Shown one piece after another: positions 1-9,302 of a stretch of 64,000 nucleotides of DNA (within the stretch, counting starts at the first letter, position 1; each line of letters starts with the position of its first letter). The translations under genes and the position numbers were made by a program. Location: positions 62,001-126,000 of the forward strand of contig NZ_CP026309.1 of the NCBI RefSeq assembly GCF_002906575.1, in the 5' to 3' direction. Source of the stretch: Salinigranum rubrum (GTDB taxonomy: Archaea > Halobacteriota > Halobacteria > Halobacteriales > Haloferacaceae). Below the pieces are notes generated by a model. The model worked only from the letters and a program-made list of their open reading frames with translations, was not told the DNA's origin and made no database searches.

Positions 1-414
1 CGGACCCTCGCGCCGTTCGTCCTGACGTTCGCGCTCTTCACGCTCTTTCACGGGACCAGTTCGGTCGGCGGCGGCTTCCAGGGCGGCGTCGTCGTCGCGG
101 CGACAGTGGTGACGCTCGCGTTCGCCTTCGGCGTCCGCGACACCGCCGCGTGGCTCTCCGCGGGGACGCTCCGCGCGCTCGTCGTCACCGCGCCGCTCGT
201 CTTCGTCGCCGTCGCCCTCGCCGGCGTCGCCAGCGGCGGCGCCTTCCTGCAGTTCGATACCCTCCCGATTCCGAAGGCATCGGTGTACGCCACGGAGGCC
301 ATCGAACTCGGCATCGGCGCAACCGTCGGGGCCGTCATCGTCGTGCTGTTCGTCGCCCTCGCCGGACCGTCCGCCGACGCGGACGCTCGGACCGACGGAG
401 GTGAGCGCGCGTGA
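1..414 (+). CDS. mnhB: MnhB-like subunit of Mrp Na+/H+ antiporter (5'-truncated by window edge)
   Basis: The frame is open from base 1, so the start lies left of the window; 137 codons are visible, ending in TGA at 412-414. The first residues show the HGTSSVGGGFQGG signature of the MnhB/MrpB domain, followed by further hydrophobic segments. MnhB is a small membrane subunit of the multisubunit Mrp antiporter, which exports Na+ in exchange for H+. Its stop overlaps the GTG start of the next gene (GTGA), so the genes are translationally coupled. In other haloarchaea mnhE, F and G lie upstream; they would be outside this window. Confidence 0.85.
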   Translation, partial: RTLAPFVLTFALFTLFHGTSSVGGGFQGGVVVAATVVTLAFAFGVRDTAAWLSAGTLRALVVTAPLVFVAVALAGVASGGAFLQFDTLPIPKASVYATEAIELGIGATVGAVIVVLFVALAGPSADADARTDGGERA

Positions 415-797
415 CCGTCACGTCGGCGCTCTCGCAGTCGGGCGCGTACGTCGTCTACGCGCTCTTGGTCGGCGTCGGTCTGTTCGTCCTCGTCGACGAG
501 GACGACCTCGTGAAGAAGGTCGTCGGCCTGAACCTCTTTCAGACGGGGGTCTTCCTGTTCTTCATCACGGCGGCGTTCCGAACCGGCGGGCGCGCCCCTC
601 TCGTCTCCGCGGCCGGGCCGTACGTCAACCCCCTGCCGCACGTGCTCATCCTGACGGCCATCGTCGTCGGCGTGAGCGTCACGGCCGTCGCGCTGGCGCT
701 GGTCGTCCGACTCTCCGACGCCCACGGTACGTTCAGCGAACGCGAGATCCGAGCGAAGCGAGAGGGCCCGACAGTCCCGGAGGAACCCCAGCCGTGA
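411..797 (+). CDS. mnhC: MnhC-like subunit of Mrp Na+/H+ antiporter
   Basis: The protein has 128 residues with three membrane segments and is related to NuoK, as expected for MnhC/MrpC. The conserved stretch KKVVGLNLFQTGVFLFF lies around residues 30-46 and NPLPHVLILTAIVVG around 74-88. It is an integral membrane subunit of the Mrp antiporter. The GTG start at 411 is set by the GTGA overlap with mnhB, and its own stop overlaps the next GTG start in the same way. The C-terminal tail of about 25 residues is charged and probably cytoplasmic. Confidence 0.9.
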   Translation: MTVTSALSQSGAYVVYALLVGVGLFVLVDEDDLVKKVVGLNLFQTGVFLFFITAAFRTGGRAPLVSAAGPYVNPLPHVLILTAIVVGVSVTAVALALVVRLSDAHGTFSEREIRAKREGPTVPEEPQP

Positions 798-2308
798 CCC
801 CGAGCGACCTCCTCCCACTTCTCGTCGCGCTCCCGCTCGTCGGTGCCGTCGCGCCGTTCGTCCTCGGCGCGACCCGACGCGGCCGCGTCGTGACGGCGGG
901 GATTCTGACCGCACAGGTCGCGCTCGCGCTCGCCGTCACGGTCGTCGTCGCGACGAGCGGGCCGGTCTGGACCGTCGTGGGCGGCCTGCCCGCCGCGGTG
1001 GGAATCGCCCTCGTCGTCGACCCGGTGTCGAGCGTCTTCGTCGTCCTCGTCGCCGTGGCCTCCTGGCTCCTCTACGTCACGGTCCGGACCGACGCCACCG
1101 GTCCCACCGACAGCCTGTGGCTCCTCTTCACCGCCGGCCTGACGGGCATGACCGTCACCGCCGACGTGTTCAACCTCTACGTCTTCCTCGAAATCTCGGG
1201 GCTGGCGGCGTACGCACTCGTCGCGAGTCGTCGGGGGACGAGGGCGGCGCTCGCCGCGCTCCACTACCTCCTCGTGGGGACCGTCGGGGCGACCCTGTAC
1301 CTCCTCGGTGTCGGCTACCTCTACGTCGCCACCGGCACGCTCGCGATGGCGGACCTCCGGACCGCCCTCCCCGCGGTCGGCTACGACTCGCCGCTCGTCG
1401 TCGCGGCGTTCGTTCTCATCGCCGTCGGGTTGGGCGTGAAGCTCGCGCTGTTCCCGCTCCACGCGTGGAAGCCCGACGCCTACGCCGCCTCGGCGCTCGA
1501 CGTGAGCGCGCTGCTGGCGACGCTCGGCTCTACCGTCCCGGGCTACGCGCTCGTCCGTCTCGTCTTCGACGTGTTCACCGGGTCGTTCCTCGCGGCGGTG
1601 CCCCTCGCGGAGGTGGGCCTCCTCGCCGCCGGCCTCGTCAGCGTCGCCGCGGGCGGCTACCTCACCTTCCGGCAGACCGACGTCCGCCGCTTCCTCGCGT
1701 ACTCCTCCATCCTGCAGTTCGGGCTCGTCGTCGTCGGGGTGGCGCTGGCGACGCCCGCGGCCGTGACGGCGGCGCTCGTCCTCCTCGTGGCGAACGCCGT
1801 CGCCAAGGGCGGCCTCTACGTCGCCGTCGGCCTGTTCGACCGGGAGTTCGGCGCGACGACGGTCGCCGACTACGCCCGACTCGCCCGCGACGCTCCCGTC
1901 GTCGCTGTCGGCGTCGCCTGCGCGTTCGCCTCGCTCGTCGGCCTCCCGCCCACCGTGGGCTTCGCCGGCAAGTGGTATCTCGCGCTCGCCGCTGTTGAGA
2001 CTCGAGCGTGGCTCGTCGCGGGCGTCGTCCTCCTCAGCACGCTCGTCTCGCTCGCGTACGCGGGCCGCGTGGTGGAGCGGCTCTTCCTCGCGCCCGAACC
2101 GGTGGCGGTCGGTTCGGCGCCCGTCGTCACCGACGGTGGGGAGGCCGCGTCCGAGGCCAAACCCGCGTCCGGGACGGCCGTTTCCCCCGCGTTCCGCCGG
2201 CGCGCGACCGGCGTGGTCGTCGTCTCGGCGGTCGCCCTCGTCGGTCTCGGCCTCGGCTCGACGGCGCTGGCCGAGTGGGTCGCGCCGGTCGTGGAGGGGT
2301 GGCTGTGA
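794..2308 (+). CDS. mnhD: MnhD-like proton-translocating antiporter subunit (first of three)
   Basis: This 504-residue polytopic membrane protein belongs to the NuoL/NuoM/MrpD (proton_antipo_M) family. GVKLALFPLHAWKPDAYA, near residues 215-232, contains the conserved membrane lysine and the histidine/tryptophan loop of the channel half. An FNLYVFLEISGLAAYALVA stretch lies near 125-143. The GTG start at 794 overlaps the mnhC stop (GTGA). The subunit is thought to carry H+ or Na+ across the membrane. The frame is open farther upstream, but that part overlaps mnhC and reads as shadow sequence, so the coupled GTG is preferred. Confidence 0.88.
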   Translation: MTPSDLLPLLVALPLVGAVAPFVLGATRRGRVVTAGILTAQVALALAVTVVVATSGPVWTVVGGLPAAVGIALVVDPVSSVFVVLVAVASWLLYVTVRTDATGPTDSLWLLFTAGLTGMTVTADVFNLYVFLEISGLAAYALVASRRGTRAALAALHYLLVGTVGATLYLLGVGYLYVATGTLAMADLRTALPAVGYDSPLVVAAFVLIAVGLGVKLALFPLHAWKPDAYAASALDVSALLATLGSTVPGYALVRLVFDVFTGSFLAAVPLAEVGLLAAGLVSVAAGGYLTFRQTDVRRFLAYSSILQFGLVVVGVALATPAAVTAALVLLVANAVAKGGLYVAVGLFDREFGATTVADYARLARDAPVVAVGVACAFASLVGLPPTVGFAGKWYLALAAVETRAWLVAGVVLLSTLVSLAYAGRVVERLFLAPEPVAVGSAPVVTDGGEAASEAKPASGTAVSPAFRRRATGVVVVSAVALVGLGLGSTALAEWVAPVVEGWL

Positions 2309-3843
2309 TCGGGGAGTACCTGCCGCTCGCCGCCGTCGCGATTCCGGCACTCGCGGTGCCGCTGGTCTACGCCGTCAGCGCGCGTGCGAACCTCAGAGAG
2401 GCCGTGACGCTCCTCGCGTCCCTGGTGCTCCTCGCGACCGTCTGGCTCATGGTCCAGGCGCCCGGGACGCCCGCCACGTCGCTCGGCTCGGTCGCCGGCG
2501 TCGAGTTCGTCCTCCGGGCCGACGCGGCCGGCCTGCTCTTCGCCCTGTTGGCGGCGACGCTGTGGCTCGTCACCAGCGTCTACAGCATCGGCTACATGCG
2601 AACCCTGCGGGAGGAGTCACAGACGCGGTACTTCGCCGCTTTCGCCGCGAGCATCGCCGCCACGATGGGCGTCGCCCTCTCGGCGAACCTGTTCACGCTG
2701 TTCGTCTTCTACGAACTGCTGACGCTCGCGACCTACCCGCTCGTCGTTCACGCGGGCTCGGAGACGGCCCGGAACGCCGGCCGGACGTACGTCGCGTACA
2801 CGCTCGGCGGCGGCGTCGCCGTCCTCGCGGGCGTCGTCCTCGTCGCCGTCCTCACCGGGACGGTGGCGTTCACGCCGGGCGGCATCGCCGCGCTCGCGAC
2901 TGCGGACCCGACACTCGCCCGCGCCGCGTTCGCCCTGCTCGTCGTCGGCTTCGGCGTCAAGACGGCGTTCGTCCCGCTCCACTCGTGGCTCCCGGCCGCG
3001 ATGGTCGCCCCGACGCCCGTCTCCGGACTCCTCCACGCCGTCGCCGTCGTCAAGAGCGGCGTGTTCGCGCTCGCGCGAACGGTCCTCTACACCTTCGGAC
3101 CGGAGACGACGTGGGACCTCGGCGTCGGCCTCCCGCTCGCCGTCGCCGCCGCCGCCACGATGCTCGTCGCGGGCGTCGTCGGCATCCGCCAGGACAACCT
3201 CAAGCGCGGGCTGGCGTACTCGACCATCGGCCAACTGTCGTACATCGCGCTCGGCCTCGGCCTCGCGACCCCGCTCGCGGTGTTCGGCGCGCTGCTGCAC
3301 GTGGTCGCCCACGCGTTCATGAAGATCACCCTGTTCTTCGCGGCGGGGCTGGTGTACGCCGAGACCGGCGAGAAGTACGTCTCGGACCTCGCGGGCATCG
3401 GCCGACGCCTCCCGCTGACGATGACGGCCTTCGCCGTCGCCGCGGCGGGACTCGTCGGCTTCCCGCTCGTGGCGGGCTTCGTCAGCAAGTTCCACCTCGT
3501 CCTCGGGGCGGCGGCGGTCTCTCCCGTGGTCGTCGCGGTCTACCTCGTCGCGGGCGTGTTGAAGCTGCTGTACTTCTGGCCGGTCGTCTACGTGGCGTTC
3601 TTCGGCGAGCGCGGCGACGACGGATCGGCGAGTCGGCACGCGTTCGCTCCGCCACACGCGACCGACGGTGGGTACGTCACTCCCACTCGGTGGGAACGCC
3701 GGTCGCTCGGCGCGGAGACCACGCCGTTCCTCCTCGTCCCCGTCCTCGTGACGGCCGGCGGGGCGGTCCTCCTGGGCGTCGTCCCGACCGCGCTCCCGTT
3801 CTGGGAACTCGCCGAGACCGTCGTGTGGGAGGTGTTCGGATGA
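2305..3843 (+). CDS. MnhD/MnhA-like proton antiporter subunit (second of three)
   Basis: This 512-residue polytopic protein is of the NuoL/MrpA-D family. The N-terminal half has the typical YSIGYM and FVFYELLTLATYPLVVH segments. Around residues 215-260 lie GFGVKTAFVPLHSWLP and then APTPVSGLLHAVAVVKSG, with the conserved lysines and the histidine of the antiporter channel. The GTG start at 2305 overlaps the stop of the previous gene (GTGA). It probably forms one of the ion-conducting modules of the Mrp complex. MnhA and MnhD types are hard to separate by eye, so no symbol is given. Confidence 0.88.
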   Translation: MIGEYLPLAAVAIPALAVPLVYAVSARANLREAVTLLASLVLLATVWLMVQAPGTPATSLGSVAGVEFVLRADAAGLLFALLAATLWLVTSVYSIGYMRTLREESQTRYFAAFAASIAATMGVALSANLFTLFVFYELLTLATYPLVVHAGSETARNAGRTYVAYTLGGGVAVLAGVVLVAVLTGTVAFTPGGIAALATADPTLARAAFALLVVGFGVKTAFVPLHSWLPAAMVAPTPVSGLLHAVAVVKSGVFALARTVLYTFGPETTWDLGVGLPLAVAAAATMLVAGVVGIRQDNLKRGLAYSTIGQLSYIALGLGLATPLAVFGALLHVVAHAFMKITLFFAAGLVYAETGEKYVSDLAGIGRRLPLTMTAFAVAAAGLVGFPLVAGFVSKFHLVLGAAAVSPVVVAVYLVAGVLKLLYFWPVVYVAFFGERGDDGSASRHAFAPPHATDGGYVTPTRWERRSLGAETTPFLLVPVLVTAGGAVLLGVVPTALPFWELAETVVWEVFG

Positions 3844-5540
3844 CCGACGTGCTCACCCTGCCGCTCTGGGTCGCGTTCGTCGTCGCAGCAGTCGCCGCTG
3901 CGACGCTGCCGCGGAGGCCGGGGCACGCCCTCGCGGTCGCTCTCACGCTCGTAACGGTCCCGTGGGCGTTCGCGCTCCCGGCCGGCACCGTCCTCTCGGT
4001 GGCACCGCTGGGCTTCGAGCAGGTCCTCCTCCGCGTGGACGGTCTGACTCGCCCCGTCGCCGCGCTGTTCGGGTTCGTCGCCGCCGCGAACGTGCTCTAC
4101 GGCTACGCGACCGGTGCCGACGGCCGGCAGACCGCGTACGCCCTCTGCTACATGGGCGCGGGCGTCGCCGCCGTCGTCGCCGGGGACTGGCTGACGCTCC
4201 TCGTCGCGTGGGAACTGCTGGCCGTCGCCTCCACCGTGTTGGTCTGGCACCACGGCGGCGAGGCCGTCCGGGTCGCGTTCAGGTACGCCGTCTACCACCT
4301 TCTCGGCGGGGCGTTCCTCGTCGCGGGCGTCGCGCTGCAGTTCACGGCGACGGGGACGTTCCTCTACGGCGACGGCTTCACCCCCGGCCTGCCGACCGCG
4401 CTCGCGCTGGTCGGCGTGAGCGTCAACCTCGGCGTCGTCGGTCTCCACGCCTGGCTCTCGGAGACCTACCCGGTGCCGCACGTCGCCGCGAGCGTCGTGC
4501 TGGCGGGCTTCACCACGAAGGTCGCCGTCTACGTCCTCGCGCGCGTCGTCCCCGACGGGAGCGTCGTCGTCGCCTGGCTCGGCGCCGTGATGATCCTGTA
4601 CGGCGTGACGCAGGCGGTCCTCCAGACCGATCTGCGACGACTGCTCTCGTACCACATCGTCTCGCAGGTGGGGTACATGGTCGTCGCCGTCGGCATCGGC
4701 ACGGCCGCCGGCCTCACGGGCGCGTTCGCCCACCTGACGGCACACGTCCTCTACAAGGGCCTGCTGTTCATGGTCGCCGGCGCCATCGTCATCCGCACGG
4801 GGGAGGAGTCGCTGAAGCGCCTCGGCGGCCTCGCCCGGCGGATGCCGCTCACGTTCGCGACGTTCCTCGTCGCGGCGCTGGCCATCGCGGGCTTCCCCGG
4901 TTTCTCCGGCTTCGTCAGCAAGGGCCTCGTCACCAAGGCTGTCGAGAGCGCCGGCACCGGCGTCGCGCTCGGTCCCCTCGGCGGGGACCTGCTCTGGTGG
5001 GCGCTCGTCGCCGGGAGCGTCGGCACGGTCCTGTCGTTCGCGAAGTTCGGCTACTACGCGTTCGTCCGCGCCGCCCCCGCCCGGGTTCCCGTCGCCCGCG
5101 CCCCCCGGACGCTGTCCGTCTCGCTCGTCGTCGTCGCCGTGCCCTGCGTCCTCTTCGGGGTCTTTCCCACCGCCTTCTTGGGGCTGTTCGCCGGCGACCC
5201 GGGGAGCTTCGAGCCGTACGCGGCGAGCGAACTCACGAAGGCGCTCGCGGCCACCGCCGTCGGCGTCGTCGGCTTCGTCGTCCTCCGCGGGCCAATCGCC
5301 CGCCTCCCGGCCGTCGACGTCGACCGGGTGCTGCACCCGGCGGCGGCGCGGGTCGCCACCGCGACGGCAGCGTCGTTCGTCCGCGTCGGCGACGCGGCGT
5401 CGGCGAGGGGCGCGGCCCTCTCGGCCCACCTCGGCTCGCTGGCCGGGCGGGACGAGCGCGTCGACACGTCGCTCCACGCGGCGCTGTGGGCGCTGGCGCT
5501 CACGACGGCGCTCGCGCTGCTCGCCGCGGCACTCGCGTGA
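3840..5540 (+). CDS. MnhD/NuoL-like proton antiporter subunit (third of three)
   Basis: The ATG at 3840 overlaps the previous stop (ATGA) and opens a 566-residue polytopic protein of the proton_antipo_M family. Near residues 200-240 lies GVVGLHAWLSETYPVPHVAAS followed by a TTKVAVYVLAR segment with a conserved membrane lysine. AHVLYKGLLFMVAGAI near 302-317 is also typical of the family. Residues after about 480 are a less hydrophobic, alanine-rich extension ending in one last helix, as in the longer MrpA-like paralogues. It closes the antiporter operon. The exact paralogue type is not resolved here. Confidence 0.88.
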   Translation: MTDVLTLPLWVAFVVAAVAAATLPRRPGHALAVALTLVTVPWAFALPAGTVLSVAPLGFEQVLLRVDGLTRPVAALFGFVAAANVLYGYATGADGRQTAYALCYMGAGVAAVVAGDWLTLLVAWELLAVASTVLVWHHGGEAVRVAFRYAVYHLLGGAFLVAGVALQFTATGTFLYGDGFTPGLPTALALVGVSVNLGVVGLHAWLSETYPVPHVAASVVLAGFTTKVAVYVLARVVPDGSVVVAWLGAVMILYGVTQAVLQTDLRRLLSYHIVSQVGYMVVAVGIGTAAGLTGAFAHLTAHVLYKGLLFMVAGAIVIRTGEESLKRLGGLARRMPLTFATFLVAALAIAGFPGFSGFVSKGLVTKAVESAGTGVALGPLGGDLLWWALVAGSVGTVLSFAKFGYYAFVRAAPARVPVARAPRTLSVSLVVVAVPCVLFGVFPTAFLGLFAGDPGSFEPYAASELTKALAATAVGVVGFVVLRGPIARLPAVDVDRVLHPAAARVATATAASFVRVGDAASARGAALSAHLGSLAGRDERVDTSLHAALWALALTTALALLAAALA

Positions 5541-5549
5541 CCCAGAGAC

Positions 5550-5981
5550 ATGATACACAACATACTCACCATGCTGTTCACCAACAACACGACACCCGAC
5601 TACGACCGCCTCGTCAGTATGCTCCAGGACCGCTTCGGCGACGACCTCCGCTGGGTCGCGTCGTTCGAATCGGAGCGGTACGACTACACCGTCCACTACG
5701 TCCGGCCGGACCTGAAGACGGAACTGTCGAGCCACGAGTTCGACGTCGTCGTCCACCGCTCGATCGCGCTGTTCCGCCGGCCGTACATCGAGGAGGTGTA
5801 CACGCACCTCGGCCCCGCCCGGACGCTCGTCGTCGAGCACGACCGCGCCACGGCGGTCCACCTCTACCTCACCGAGACCGAGGGCGTCATCATCAAGGTC
5901 GCCGCCGGCAACGAGATATCGCTCCCGGGGTTCCCCGACGACTGTCTCGCTGCCCTGTTCCCCGACGAGGAGGAGCCGTAA
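5550..5981 (+). CDS. Small haloarchaeal protein of unknown function
   Basis: This 143-residue soluble acidic protein starts nine bases after the antiporter operon. I do not recognise a catalytic motif. The sequence alternates beta-strand-like stretches (YDYTVHYVRPDL, TAVHLYLTETEGVIIKVAAG), suggesting a compact alpha/beta fold. Close spacing suggests co-transcription with the Mrp genes, so a role linked to ion or pH homeostasis is possible but is only inference. The ATG at 5571 (MLFTNNTTPDYDRL) is an alternative start; neither has a clear ribosome binding site. Confidence 0.7.
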   Translation: MIHNILTMLFTNNTTPDYDRLVSMLQDRFGDDLRWVASFESERYDYTVHYVRPDLKTELSSHEFDVVVHRSIALFRRPYIEEVYTHLGPARTLVVEHDRATAVHLYLTETEGVIIKVAAGNEISLPGFPDDCLAALFPDEEEP

Positions 5982-6187
5982 TCGCCCGGCTGAACGGTCG
6001 GGCCGGCGGCAGCCGTCTTACGACCGCCGGTCGTTCGACGGGCGATAGACGACGCGGCCCTCGACGCATCCGAGACGCCGTCCGTCGGGACGGTCGTCTC
6101 CGCGTCGTGACGTACGGTCGAACGGTTCTCGAATCAGCCGACGGGTGCGCGCCGTGCCGCGCTCGAAAAGCGTGAAACCGTCGACGC

Positions 6188-7995
6188 TCAGCTGCGGGTC
6201 GGCTCGCAGGTGAACGCGTCGAGTTGTTCTTGGAGGTCCCCGGTCTGGGTGGTGAGTTCGTCGAGCTGGGACCGGACGTCGGAGATGGTCGACGCGCGGG
6301 TCTCGGCGCGGTCCGCGAGCGACTCGCTCTGTTCGGCGACCGACCGGGCTTCGTCGGCGACGCGCGTGATGGCGTCGACGACCTCTTCGGTCGTTCGCGC
6401 GCCGTCGTCGGTGGCTGCGGCGACCTCCGTCACCGAAACGTCGACGCCCTCGACGGTCGTCGTCAGGTCGGTGAACGCCGTGCCCGCGTCTGCCGTGGTC
6501 TCCTTGCCGGTCTCGATCTGTGCTTTGGTCTGCTCCATCTCGCGCTGGACGCGCTTGACGTCCTCGATGGTCTCGTCGATGGTGAGACTGATGGCGGCCG
6601 AGTGGTCTTGCGTCTCGTCGGCGAGCGACTTCACCTCGTCGGCGACGACGGCGAACCCCTCGCTGTCGTTGACCGCCCGCGCGGCCTCGATGTTGGCGTT
6701 GAGCGCGAGCGTGTTCGTCTGCTCGGCGATGGACTCGATGAGGTCGGTGCTCTCGGAGACCTCGTCCATCCGGGTGTCGAGCGAGTCGACCAGCGCGGCG
6801 AGTTCGCCGACGCTCCGCTCGATGTGTTCGATGGCCTCGACCGCCGCCGCCGCGGTGTTGGTCCCCGCGTCGGTGGCGTCGGCCGCGTTCCCGGCCTCGT
6901 TCGACACCTGATCGGCGTTGGCGGCAATCTCCTCGATAGTCGCCGAGAGGTTGCTCAGTTCGCCCGTGGTCGATTCGAGGTTGCTCGCCTGGTCTCTGAC
7001 GTCGGTCGCGAACGCGCGGACGTCGGACGCGAGTTGCTGCTGGGCCTGTTCGAGCGTCTCGGCGTCGTCGTGGACCGACCGCGTCGTCCGCTCCACGCTG
7101 GTCGCGAACTCCCGGAGGTCGACGATGGTCGCGGAGAGTTCGTGCTTCATCTCGCTGAACGCGTCGCTGATGGCCGCGATGGCCTCGATGTCGGTGTTCT
7201 TCGGCGGTTCGGCGGTGAAGTCACCCTTCGAAACCGCGTTCATGGCCGTGGCGAGTTCGTCCGCCTGCACCACCAACTGCCTGTTCAGTTCCTCGACCTC
7301 GGCCTTCGCCTCCTCGCTGTCTTTGACGTTCTGGATCTGCTGTCTCGTCTCCTCGCGGGAGCGCTCGATGGAGAACCAGTTCGACACCAGCGCCGCACAG
7401 AGGCCGAGGAGGAAGACGGCGTGGACGAACCCCCATCCCATCGGGTTCGCGACGGCGTCGGGGTGGTTGTACACCGCCTCGGGGTACGTCATCCCGAACA
7501 TGCTGTGTTCGACGGCGACGTACACGATACCGACGGCGAAGGGGAGGTAGTCCTCGTAGGTGGCGATGACGCCCGCGACGACGAAGAAGTGAAAGTGCGC
7601 CTCGATGAACCCGCCGGAGAAGTACACTAAGAGCGCCGAACTCGTCATCAGCCCGACCGACGCGACGGATGCACGGACGCGTCGAGGGAGCCCCGACCAC
7701 CACGCGACTGCCGTGATGGCGGTGATTACTCCGACACCGCCGACGGCGTGTTCGAGCGGGACGGCCGTGAAATCAGTGCCGGTGATGTACGGGTCGGTTC
7801 CGTTGAACGTTCCGAGCGCGAAGAGAAGCGGGACGTGCGCGAGTAAGAGGACGAGGATGTTGCGGTGGCGTTTCTCCCAGGCTTCCTGTGGAAGCGACTC
7901 CCCCGCGGGACGTATCTGATGATGTTCCCGATAGTGTGCCGGAGTTCTCGGAAGCCGAGGTTTCGACTCGGCGAGTCCGGCGTACTCGTTGCCAT
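6188..7995 (-). CDS. Methyl-accepting transducer with His-rich membrane sensor (one-base frameshift at 7900-7904)
   Basis: Once the break is repaired this is a halobacterial transducer of about 602 residues. A short N-terminal cytoplasmic part (with RGESLPQEAWEKRHR) leads into several membrane helices, a coiled coil, and a methyl-accepting domain whose hairpin tip includes IAEQTNTLALNANIEAAR and [13 protein letters not shown]. The membrane part is rich in histidines (LEHAVGG, EAHFHFF, VEHSMFG, NHPDA, FVHAVFL). As written, the frame from the domain runs back to a TTG at 8044 giving nonsense, while an ATG at 7995 directly preceded by AGGAGGT opens the correct N-terminus. The two frames join if the C run at 7900-7904 has one more C. 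It signals to CheA/CheW. No chemotaxis partner lies nearby. Confidence 0.8.
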
Positions 7996-8166
7996 ACCTC
8001 CTAGGTGTCAATCGCGTTGAAATGGATTGCGTCCCGTGTATCAATCGAGATAATACTCCTCCTCACGAGGCTTTCGGCGATTCGGGATCGGATAACTAGT
8101 TCTATTCAAAAATATAGAAACTTGTATAACCCGGTTTCCGCGAACGAGTCGTGACCGGGGGTGTGC

Positions 8167-8427
8167 TCAGTGGCTAGTCCACTGACAGTCCGGACAGTTC
8201 TGGATGCCGTGGACGTTGACCGTCGACGTGGCGCAGTTCGGACACGCGGCCGTCCCGCCGTCGGCCACGACGGTTTCGGCGGTTTCGCTCGACGCCGCTT
8301 CACCGGGAACCGTGGGGTGACACGCCCGACACAGCCATCTGGTCACCCGGTGCGTCATCGCAACGCCGTACTCGCGGTACCGCACGACCTGTTCGACGTC
8401 GTCTCCGCAACTCTCGCACGCTATCAT
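8167..8427 (-). CDS. Small double zinc-ribbon protein
   Basis: Starting at the ATG at 8427 gives 86 residues with two CxxC pairs near the N-terminus (CESC, CRAC) and two near the C-terminus (CPNC, CPDC), the pattern of a protein with two structural zinc sites. The longer upstream frame is basic and unlike haloarchaeal coding sequence. A TATA-like element (TTCATATACAA on the minus strand, near 8446-8457) sits about 25 bases before this ATG, consistent with a leaderless transcript. Small zinc-finger proteins of this kind are common in haloarchaea and mostly uncharacterised; no function is assigned. Confidence 0.7.
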   Translation of the reverse strand: MIACESCGDDVEQVVRYREYGVAMTHRVTRWLCRACHPTVPGEAASSETAETVVADGGTAACPNCATSTVNVHGIQNCPDCQWTSH

Positions 8428-8934
8428 GACTGGACGATAGACCTTGTATATGAAGAACGTTATCCTACATGTGCTCTTATGGCTCGGATATTCTCCGTAA
8501 TACCTTATATCCTGAATACATCTGGATGTCCGTCCAGCGCCCAACACGATATCTCGACGGCGCGTCTCCACCGAGTGTCGCGCGTTCTGCCGCCGTCGTC
8601 TCCTCGCGGCCGTCGACGCCCCCGCAACCGGGATGGCCGTCTTCCGGAGCGCGTGCCTGTCGAGAGTCATCGGCGTCTCACGACCGGAGCGCGTCGACCG
8701 GACGGTCGTTGGCGGCTTTCCACACGGGGTCGGTCCCGCTCACGACGCTGGAGACGACCACGTTCGTCGTGATATGCTATTTCCGAACTATGACACGTGT
8801 CCGCCACAGATTAGGCACAAATCCGACCGAACGGTCGACTCTCCGGGCCGCTTTCGAGACTGTAGCGGTCTCGTCCGGACGGCGCTTCGCTCTGTCGCTC
8901 CCGAAAAAACACCGCGACCGATCGTCTCCGCCGT
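8428..8934 (+). other. Intergenic region with no intact gene
   Basis: About 500 bases lie between the zinc-ribbon gene and the NifU-like gene. The left end holds the zinc-ribbon promoter. The middle contains the C-terminal scar of an ABC permease on the minus strand. I see no other supportable gene, and the frames that are open here have composition unlike the neighbours. Confidence 0.6.
8678..8770 (-). pseudogene. Remnant C-terminus of an FtsX/MacB-like ABC transporter permease
   Basis: Read on the minus strand, about 30 codons from roughly 8770 end in TGA at 8678-8680 and give a peptide finishing GTDPVWKAANDRPVDALRS. The pattern G-x-x-P-x-W-K-A-A-x-x-x-P-V-x-A-L-R is the typical end of FtsX/MacB-type permeases, where it follows the last membrane helix. 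An in-frame TAG lies just upstream and no further homologous sequence is visible. This is therefore a short scar of a deleted gene. The match rests on one motif. Confidence 0.45.
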
Positions 8935-9261
8935 TCAGAACGGCGGGTCGTAGTCCTCGTACTCCTCCATCTCGTCCATCTCGTCGATCTTCGACGGCAT
9001 CACCGCTGCTCGGGGGCCGCCCGCCCGAACGACCTTGACCTCCGAAACCCCGTCGACGCTCTCGGGCAGGCGGTGTTCGATGGCCTTCATGGTCATCGGG
9101 GCGATACCGCACCCCGAACAGGCGCCGCCGATGGCGACGGTCACCTGTCCGGCCTCCTCGTCGACCTCTCGAATCTCGAAGTTGCCACCGTGCTGCTGGA
9201 TCTGCGGGACGTTGTTGCTCAGGTAGTTCCGCGTCTGCCGTTCGAGGCCTTGAGTGCTCAT
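8935..9261 (-). CDS. NifU-like (NfuA C-terminal type) iron-sulfur cluster protein
   Basis: The 108-residue protein consists almost entirely of a NifU C-terminal domain with the cluster-binding pair in GGACSGCGIAPMTMKAIEHRLPE (Cys-Ser-Gly-Cys) near residues 46-49. These proteins bind a 4Fe-4S cluster at a dimer interface and pass it to apo-proteins. The ATG at 9261 (MSTQGLE) is preferred over one ten codons upstream: an AT-rich TATA element (TTTATGATATAT on the minus strand, near 9281-9292) would overlap the upstream start. A TTTAGG-N4-CCTAAA box at 9303-9318 lies just upstream of that TATA element, suggesting iron-responsive control. Confidence 0.85.
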   Translation of the reverse strand: MSTQGLERQTRNYLSNNVPQIQQHGGNFEIREVDEEAGQVTVAIGGACSGCGIAPMTMKAIEHRLPESVDGVSEVKVVRAGGPRAAVMPSKIDEMDEMEEYEDYDPPF

Positions 9262-9302
9262 TGCGTTCGATGGTATGGGCGGATATATCATAAATCTGTT
9301 CT

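Noticed and set aside
3588-5861. A very long minus-strand open frame opposite the Mrp subunits
   Set aside because: Its translation is an Arg/Asp/Glu/Gly-rich mirror of the antiporter codons with no domain, the usual shadow in GC-rich haloarchaeal DNA.
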